Positions 5,241 through 9,330 of a DNA stretch of 9,330 nt are shown piece by piece (position 1 is the stretch's first letter; every line of letters begins with the position of its first letter). The stretch lies in NCBI GenBank assembly GCA_023395695.1, contig JAEWYJ010000006.1:1-9330 (forward strand). The letters run 5' to 3'. This DNA is from Bacillota bacterium. Its GTDB lineage: Bacteria; Bacillota; Clostridia; Oscillospirales; Ruminococcaceae. The notes beneath the pieces are model-generated. The model searched no databases and had not been told where the DNA came from. It was given only the letters and a program-made list of their open reading frames with translations. The translations under genes were made by a program, and so were the position numbers.

Positions 5241-6323
5241 ATGAAAAAGGCGATCACACTGTTTCTCACTTTCGCGATGGTACTATCTCTGACTGCTTGC
5301 GGAGGAGCCAGCAACAGTAGTGCTGTTGCCGGTGGATCCACCGCCAGCACCTCCCCCAGCAGCGCAGCAGGCGACCCTGCCGATGATTTTTACATTACCA
5401 TTAAATTCTCCAACGTGTTCCAGCCCGCAGAATGGAACTACAAGGCCAGCGAATATTTGGCTAAAATGGTTGCCGAACGCACCGACGGCCATATCATTTT
5501 AGAGTACTATGGCCAGAACCAGCTTGACTGCTATGCCCAATCGGTGGAGCAGGCCCACAACGGTTCCGTATGGATGGGATTGGAAGAGCCGTCTTATTTC
5601 GCCGACTATATTGGTGACTACAACGTATTGATCGGCCCCATGCTTTACACCAGCAACGAGGAATACAACGCCGTCATGGAATCCGACATTGTAACCAACC
5701 TCAATGCCAAGCTGGCTAAGGATTACAATATTCATGTGCTGGATACCCACTACACCATTGGATTCCGCAGCGACTGCACCAATAAGGTTGTTAAACAGCC
5801 CTCCGACCTGAACGGCTTAATTATGCGTTCCACCGAATCTCCCTTATTTGTCAAGACCATCACCGCTCTGGGCGCCACCCCCTCCGCCATGAGCTTTACC
5901 GAATGCCTGTCCGCTATGTCCAGCGGCGTTGTAGACGGATTTGAAGGCTCAACCTCCACCTTAAAAGATACCGGCGCTTATGAATACACGAAAAAAGTGG
6001 CGTCGACCAACCACTTTATCGCCACACGCTGGCTGTTCATGGCTGAGGATGTCTACCAGTCCATCCCCGAAAAATGGAGAACAATTCTGGACGAGTGCTG
6101 CGTGGAAGCCGGCAAATGGGAACAGGATAATGCCGCTAATGACGAAGCCGCTATGATAGAATTCCTTTCTGCCCAGGGCGTCGAGTGGAACGATGTGGAT
6201 GTTAATGCGTTTACCGAAGCCTGCGCCCCTGTTTATGACTGGATCGTCAGCGAATACGGCGCCGATCCTGCTCTGCATCAGAAGCTTGTAGACTTCCTGA
6301 CGGCTTTCCGCGCAAAGGCATAA
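5241..6323 (+). CDS. dctP: TRAP transporter substrate-binding lipoprotein, DctP family
   Basis: The 360-residue product has a lipoprotein signal peptide. Two lysines are followed by a hydrophobic stretch and the lipobox LTAC, so Cys20 would be lipidated and the protein anchored outside the cytoplasmic membrane. A low-complexity Ser/Ala/Gly linker (21-47) leads to the DctP domain from about residue 50. The domain shows KASEYLAKMVAERTDGHIILEYYGQNQLDCYAQSVEQ-type features, DLNGLIMRSTESP with Arg196 at the position of the conserved carboxylate-binding arginine, and AMSFTECLSAMSSGVVDGFEG (216-236). Many C4-dicarboxylate binders have VDGQENP at this last site, so the VDGFEG variant may mark a different substrate. 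AAGGAG (5227-5232) precedes the ATG by 8 nt. It delivers an organic acid to DctQM, encoded downstream. The family is firm; the substrate is a 2-hydroxy or dicarboxylic acid only by context. Confidence 0.95.
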   Translation: MKKAITLFLTFAMVLSLTACGGASNSSAVAGGSTASTSPSSAAGDPADDFYITIKFSNVFQPAEWNYKASEYLAKMVAERTDGHIILEYYGQNQLDCYAQSVEQAHNGSVWMGLEEPSYFADYIGDYNVLIGPMLYTSNEEYNAVMESDIVTNLNAKLAKDYNIHVLDTHYTIGFRSDCTNKVVKQPSDLNGLIMRSTESPLFVKTITALGATPSAMSFTECLSAMSSGVVDGFEGSTSTLKDTGAYEYTKKVASTNHFIATRWLFMAEDVYQSIPEKWRTILDECCVEAGKWEQDNAANDEAAMIEFLSAQGVEWNDVDVNAFTEACAPVYDWIVSEYGADPALHQKLVDFLTAFRAKA

Positions 6324-6354
6324 AATAGGTTTTCAGTAATTCTTTATGGCCTAT

Positions 6355-6395
6355 TTCCACCGGGAACGCCGCTTTACCAGGCGTTCCCGGTGGGG
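6355..6395 (+). terminator. Strong stem-loop between dctP and dctQ
   Basis: A perfect 14-bp stem pairs CCACCGGGAACGCC (6357-6370) with GGCGTTCCCGGTGG (6380-6393) around a 9-nt loop, extendable by two G-U pairs. There is no T-run after it, so full termination is unlikely. A stem-loop here usually protects the 3' end of the binding-protein message or causes partial attenuation. Either would give more binding protein than membrane subunits. Confidence 0.75.
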
Positions 6396-6456
6396 TCGTT
6401 AATAAAACCAGATTCGTGCAAAATTCATATGGTTGTTGGGGGATAAAGGCTTTTAT

Positions 6457-6969
6457 ATGAAAATTAAAAAATATTCTTTCTGGTCCGTACTGCTGAACCT
6501 TGATGCTATTATTACAGGCATAACGTTAACCCTTTGTACCATTATTGTAAACCTGAATGTAATCATGCGCTATTTTGCCAACCGTCCGATGTATTGGGCT
6601 GAAGAGGTATCCACAGGCCTGTTTGTCTGGACGGTGTTTATCGGCAGCGCCTACGCGTTCCGCAAACACGCACATTTGGGCGTCGATATTTTGATTAATC
6701 TGATTCCGGCATCCTTTCGCAAATATATCAAGATTGTAATGGATATCGTGGAAATCCTTATCTTGACAATGCTGACGAATATCAGCACACAATATGTGAT
6801 TAACACATGGGATAAGCTGACAAATACACTGCGGCTGCCGAACTGGTATATTGCCATTGCAGTGCCGATCGGCTTTGGCCTCTCACTGCTTTATGCCGTG
6901 TATTTTATGGCGATGGATATTATAAATGCGAAGAAAGGGGTGATGGGAAATGTCGCTGACGCTTCTTGA
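6457..6969 (+). CDS. dctQ: TRAP transporter small membrane subunit, DctQ family
   Basis: The 170-residue protein has the four membrane segments of DctQ, roughly at residues 17-38, 50-67, 91-112 and 131-153. The typical loop sequence RYFANRPMYWAEEVSTGLFVWTVFIGSAYAFRKHAHLGVDIL contains the conserved W47/E49/E50 and His73-x-x-V-D signature. DctQ forms a complex with DctM and helps to engage the substrate-loaded binding protein. ATG 6457 is preferred because AAAGG (6445-6449) lies 7 nt upstream; TTG codons at 6433 and 6436 are in frame but have no well-placed ribosome binding site. The end of the gene overlaps dctM by 20 bp, indicating coupled translation. Confidence 0.95.
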   Translation: MKIKKYSFWSVLLNLDAIITGITLTLCTIIVNLNVIMRYFANRPMYWAEEVSTGLFVWTVFIGSAYAFRKHAHLGVDILINLIPASFRKYIKIVMDIVEILILTMLTNISTQYVINTWDKLTNTLRLPNWYIAIAVPIGFGLSLLYAVYFMAMDIINAKKGVMGNVADAS

Positions 6970-8263
6970 TCTTGTGCCTGTCCTCATGGTATTTACACTT
7001 TACTTTTTGGGCATGCCCATTGTTTACGCGCTGTTTGGCTCCACCTTTTTCTATTTTGTCTTTATCGATACCACGTCTAAAAGCTGGTTAATTCTGCAAA
7101 AGGTCATGACTTCTACACAGTCTTTCTCGATGCTGGCCATCCCTTTCTTCGTCATGGCCGGCTCCATCATGAATTACGGCGGTATCAGCGATAAAATGAT
7201 GGATTTTGCCGAAGTTCTCACCGGACATATGAAGGGCGGATTGGCACAGGTCAATGTGGTTTTAAGCATGTTGATGGGCGGCTGCTCCGGCTCTGCCAAT
7301 GCGGATTGCGCTATGCAGAGCAAGATGCTGGTTCCGGAAATGGAAAAGCGCGGTTATTCCAAGGCATTTTCCGCGGCTATTACGGCTGCCTCGTCAGCGG
7401 CTACACCCGTGATTCCGCCCGGCGTCAATCTGATCGTCTATACTCTGATCGCGCAGATTTCTTTGGGCCGCACCTTCGCTGCAGGCTATGTTCCCGGAAT
7501 TTTAATGTCTGCGTCTATGATGATTGCCGTATCGATCATTGCCCGCAAACGCAACTATCCCACAACCCGCGAAAAGTTCCCCCATGCGCGGGAAATCTTA
7601 AAGCAGGCAGTGACTTCATTTTGGGGGCTGTTTTTCCCGTTTGGTATTATTCTGGGCATGCGTTTCGGCATGTTCACGCCATCCGAAGGCGGCGCGGTAG
7701 CTGTGCTCTACTGCCTGATCATCGGCCGACTGGTCTATCGACAGCTTTCCTTCAGAAAACACTTTATTCCAATCTTGCTGGATAGTATTGCCGGCACTTC
7801 CAGTGTCGTGTTAATCATGGTGGCTGCAAACGTATTCGGATATTATATGACATGGGTCAATCTGCCGAGAATCGTTGCCAACGCCATGTTGGGCTTTACC
7901 ACGAACAAGTGGCTGTTCCTGATGGCGTGTAACGTAATCCTGCTGATTATGGGCATGTTCCTCGAGGGCGGCGCGGCTCTGATGATTATTACCCCGCTCC
8001 TGCTTCCTGTTTCCAGGCAGCTTGGTATCAATGACTACCATTTTGGACTTGTTGCAATTGTTAACATCATGATTGGCGGCATTACCCCGCCCTTTGGCTC
8101 TATGATGTTTACAACCTGTGGCATTACCAGGTGCCCGATCAGCAGCTTCTTGAAGGAAATTTGGCCATTTATTATATCCTTGTTTATCGTTTTGATACTG
8201 ATTACATTCTGCCCAATATTGGTTACATTCGTTCCGGATTTACTCTACGGGGCGGCCGGTTAA
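6950..8263 (+). CDS. dctM: TRAP transporter large permease subunit, DctM family
   Basis: This 437-residue, highly hydrophobic protein has the usual DctM length and many transmembrane helices. It is the transport channel of the TRAP system, driven by an ion gradient, typically sodium. Diagnostic segments are NYGGISDKMMDFAEVLTGHMKGGLAQVNV (75-103), MGGCSGSANADCAMQSKMLVPEMEKRGYSKAFSAAITAASS (109-149), PVIPPGVNLIVY (153-164) and AAGYVPGILM. In the second half are FLEGGAALMIITPLLLPV, IVNIMIGGITPPFGSMMF and TRCPISSFLKEIWPF. The ATG at 6950 follows AAAGGGGTGA (6934-6943) and overlaps the end of dctQ. A strong terminator follows 31 bp after the stop, so this is the last gene of the transporter operon. 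Confidence 0.97.
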   Translation: MSLTLLDLVPVLMVFTLYFLGMPIVYALFGSTFFYFVFIDTTSKSWLILQKVMTSTQSFSMLAIPFFVMAGSIMNYGGISDKMMDFAEVLTGHMKGGLAQVNVVLSMLMGGCSGSANADCAMQSKMLVPEMEKRGYSKAFSAAITAASSAATPVIPPGVNLIVYTLIAQISLGRTFAAGYVPGILMSASMMIAVSIIARKRNYPTTREKFPHAREILKQAVTSFWGLFFPFGIILGMRFGMFTPSEGGAVAVLYCLIIGRLVYRQLSFRKHFIPILLDSIAGTSSVVLIMVAANVFGYYMTWVNLPRIVANAMLGFTTNKWLFLMACNVILLIMGMFLEGGAALMIITPLLLPVSRQLGINDYHFGLVAIVNIMIGGITPPFGSMMFTTCGITRCPISSFLKEIWPFIISLFIVLILITFCPILVTFVPDLLYGAAG

Positions 8264-8294
8264 AGACATAGGTCTCTTGCGATATAATGAAATG

Positions 8295-8328
8295 TCTGAG
8301 AGGTCCTCACCGGGCCTCTCAGATTTTT
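8295..8328 (+). terminator. Intrinsic terminator of the TRAP operon
   Basis: TCTGAGAGGTCC (8295-8306) pairs with GGGCCTCTCAGA (8312-8323), giving 12 bp with one G-U pair around a TCACC loop. TTTTT (8324-8328) follows directly. This is a textbook intrinsic terminator on the plus strand. Confidence 0.95.
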
Positions 8329-8330
8329 AT

Positions 8331-8480
8331 ACGCTCCTGTTCACCTTGAGACCGGACGATTATCTTCCGGCATAAAAAGCGCCGGCACCCTGCCGGCACA
8401 AAATATTACCTCCACCCGGAAATGATCGCTTTTTTCAGGGGAACTCAGCCTTGTATGATCTGATCCACATTTCACAAGCG
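8331..8480. other. Spacer with two GC-rich hairpins before the YcxB-like gene
   Basis: CCGGA (8352-8356) can pair with TCCGG (8366-8370). GCCGGCA (8381-8387) pairs perfectly with TGCCGGC (8391-8397) around a CCC loop. Read on the minus strand, the second hairpin is followed by GCTTTTT and would be a terminator, yet no credible minus-strand gene lies upstream of it in the window. I see no convincing plus-strand promoter for the downstream gene; TTGAGA (8346-8351) with CATAAA (8371-8376) is the best but has a 19-bp spacer. Confidence 0.45.
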
Positions 8481-8493
8481 AAAAGGAGTACTT

Positions 8494-9060
8494 ATGACCT
8501 TTTACCAAGTGACGATGCAACATACCGAAGACAGTTTCGAGGCTCTGGCACACATGCAGTACAATCTGTTCTGCACAAAAAACCGGATAGCGCGAACGGT
8601 GCTCTGTCTTATAGCGGTTACGACCGGGATTATAAACTTTTCGCAGTGGTGGGGTATTTTGCTGGTGGCATACGGTTGCTATTTAACAACGAGCACCTAT
8701 AGCTCCGCCAACCATACGGCACACAAGCTTTCGGCGCAAATAAAGGCATCCGGGCTGCCCTTTCCCGCTTCCCGCTATGTTTTTCAGGCGGAGGCAATGC
8801 AGGTCGTCAGCCTGCCGGAAGAACGTTGGACAGAGCTTGCCCTACCCTACGCCAAGATTCGGCGTCTGGGTGAAGATATGAATTATTTTTATATATTTCG
8901 GGATGAAGTCGGCGGATATATGATTCCAAAGAACGCACTTAAAGACGAATCGGCAAATTTCCGGCGTTTTCTCCAACAAAAATCCGGACTGATGTTCCAA
9001 GCACGCTCGGCGCCGGTTGTCCGCCTTCTGCGATTGATTATGCGCGGTCAAAGAAGATGA
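8494..9060 (+). CDS. YcxB-like membrane protein of unknown function
   Basis: The 188-residue protein has an N-terminal soluble segment, two adjacent membrane helices at about 33-50 (ARTVLCLIAVTTGIINF) and 52-68 (WWGILLVAYGCYLTTST), and a C-terminal cytoplasmic domain. That domain resembles the YcxB-like family (PF14317): VFQAEAMQVVSLPEERWTELALPYAKIRRLGEDMNYFYIF, then GGYMIPKNAL and FRRFLQQKSG. The pattern of a Tyr/Phe-rich strand pair, an IPK-type motif and a closing helix is characteristic of this Bacillota family. The family has no established function. The tail is very basic (RLLRLIMRGQRR). AAGGAG (8483-8488) precedes the ATG by 5 nt. The gene stands after the TRAP terminator and is probably unrelated to the transporter. 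The family call rests on pattern memory only. Confidence 0.75.
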   Translation: MTFYQVTMQHTEDSFEALAHMQYNLFCTKNRIARTVLCLIAVTTGIINFSQWWGILLVAYGCYLTTSTYSSANHTAHKLSAQIKASGLPFPASRYVFQAEAMQVVSLPEERWTELALPYAKIRRLGEDMNYFYIFRDEVGGYMIPKNALKDESANFRRFLQQKSGLMFQARSAPVVRLLRLIMRGQRR

Positions 9061-9078
9061 CCCCGTAGTTTTGGTTGT

Positions 9079-9135
9079 GCTGCGTCCGGCGCCGCTTCTC
9101 GTTCAGCCAACATCTTTAAGCGGAGCAGCGTTTTT
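9079..9135 (+). terminator. Probable terminator after the YcxB-like gene
   Basis: CCGCTT (9092-9097) pairs with AAGCGG (9118-9123), and outside it GCTGC (9079-9083) pairs with GCAGC (9125-9129). TTTTT (9131-9135) follows one base later. The loop is long (20 nt) and the outer stem is separated by an 8-nt bulge, so efficiency is uncertain. Confidence 0.6.
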
Positions 9136-9140
9136 ATTCC

Positions 9141-9174
9141 CGGTGGTGCAACCGCACACCGTCAGGTCATCTGA
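9141..9174 (+). other. Small hairpins in the leader of the MgtC-family gene
   Basis: CGGTGGTGC (9141-9149) pairs with GCACACCG (9154-9161) with one bulged G around an AACC loop. TCAG (9162-9165) can pair with CTGA (9171-9174). The second hairpin ends at the ribosome binding site. The spacer is too short for a full M-box magnesium riboswitch, and I see no M-box motif. Confidence 0.35.
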
Positions 9175-9188
9175 AAGGGGCTGCCGAT

Positions 9189-9330
9189 ATGGGTGAAACT
9201 TTGCAAATGCTCAGACAATTTAATATGCCCGCCGTGGTATTGCGCTTGATTCTGGCCATGCTTTTTGGAGGCATGCTCGGCATAGAGCGCACCCAAAAGG
9301 GACGTGCGGCCGGTTTTAGAACCTATATGT
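9189..9330 (+). CDS. mgtC: MgtC/SapB family membrane protein (N-terminal part, cut by window end)
   Basis: Forty-seven codons are present from ATG 9189, preceded by AAAGGGG (9174-9180) with 8-nt spacing. The first membrane helix VVLRLILAMLFGGMLGIERTQKGRAAGFRTYM contains the hallmark of the family: RL-x-x-A at the helix start, GG-x-x-GIER, then AG-R-T. MgtC proteins are integral membrane proteins linked to growth in low magnesium, acid stress and, in pathogens, survival in macrophages and control of ATP synthase. The bacterial family also has many housekeeping members of unclear function. The C-terminal part lies outside the window, so it cannot be seen whether the soluble domain of true MgtC is present. 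Confidence 0.88.
   Translation, partial: MGETLQMLRQFNMPAVVLRLILAMLFGGMLGIERTQKGRAAGFRTYM

Noticed and set aside
5221..5244. Seven-codon upstream reading frame (ATGAAAAAGGAG...) whose TGA overlaps the dctP ATG
   Set aside because: It has no properly spaced ribosome binding site of its own; its AAGGAG is simply the dctP ribosome binding site.
8341..8553. Minus-strand 70-codon frame between dctM and the YcxB-like gene
   Set aside because: It crosses the hairpins and the start of the YcxB-like gene and has no recognisable domain.
9061..9188. M-box magnesium riboswitch before the MgtC-family gene
   Set aside because: The spacer is too short, contains a probable terminator for the upstream gene, and shows no M-box consensus.

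Overview
The window looks like a chromosomal segment of a Bacillota (Firmicutes) bacterium, probably a clostridial anaerobe. The grounds are strong purine-rich ribosome binding sites before nearly every gene, AT-rich intergenic regions with sigma-A type promoters around genes of moderate GC, a GlpP-family antiterminator, a lipoprotein-type TRAP binding protein and a YcxB-like protein. The genus cannot be named from the sequence alone.

Layout. Positions 1-382 (minus strand) hold the N-terminal part of a TetR-type regulator. Its promoter is followed directly by two abutting 15-bp palindromes. Positions 383-991 carry no confirmed gene. Next come a GlpP-type antiterminator (992-1558, plus) and a second promoter and structured leader (1615-1757). 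These precede an operon of a Ldh_2/malate-lactate type dehydrogenase (1758-2867), a malic enzyme (2889-4061) and a HAD-IIA phosphatase (4174-4977). A third promoter (5062-5090) and a 144-nt leader with five helically phased 11-bp repeats precede a complete tripartite TRAP transporter: dctP (5241-6323), a strong stem-loop, dctQ (6457-6969) and dctM (6950-8263). A very clear intrinsic terminator follows (8295-8328). After it lie a YcxB-like membrane protein (8494-9060), a probable terminator, and the start of an MgtC-family gene cut by the window end.

How the genes fit. The TRAP system probably imports a small carboxylate, with a C4-dicarboxylate or another 2-hydroxy acid most likely. The malic enzyme would convert malate to pyruvate and CO2 with reduction of NAD(P). 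The Ldh_2 enzyme could re-oxidise the cofactor by reducing a 2-oxo acid, or oxidise the imported hydroxy acid. The role of the HAD-IIA phosphatase is not clear. The gene order suggests that the GlpP-like protein controls the dehydrogenase operon through its leader RNA, which contains a candidate terminator overlapping a competing stem. The substrate, the ligand of the GlpP-like protein and the regulatory links are inferences.

I see no CRISPR array, transposase, tRNA, rRNA or phage gene. The less ordinary content is regulatory: the tandem TetR-type operator, the phased 11-bp repeats before dctP, and the GlpP-plus-leader arrangement before a malate/hydroxy-acid operon.
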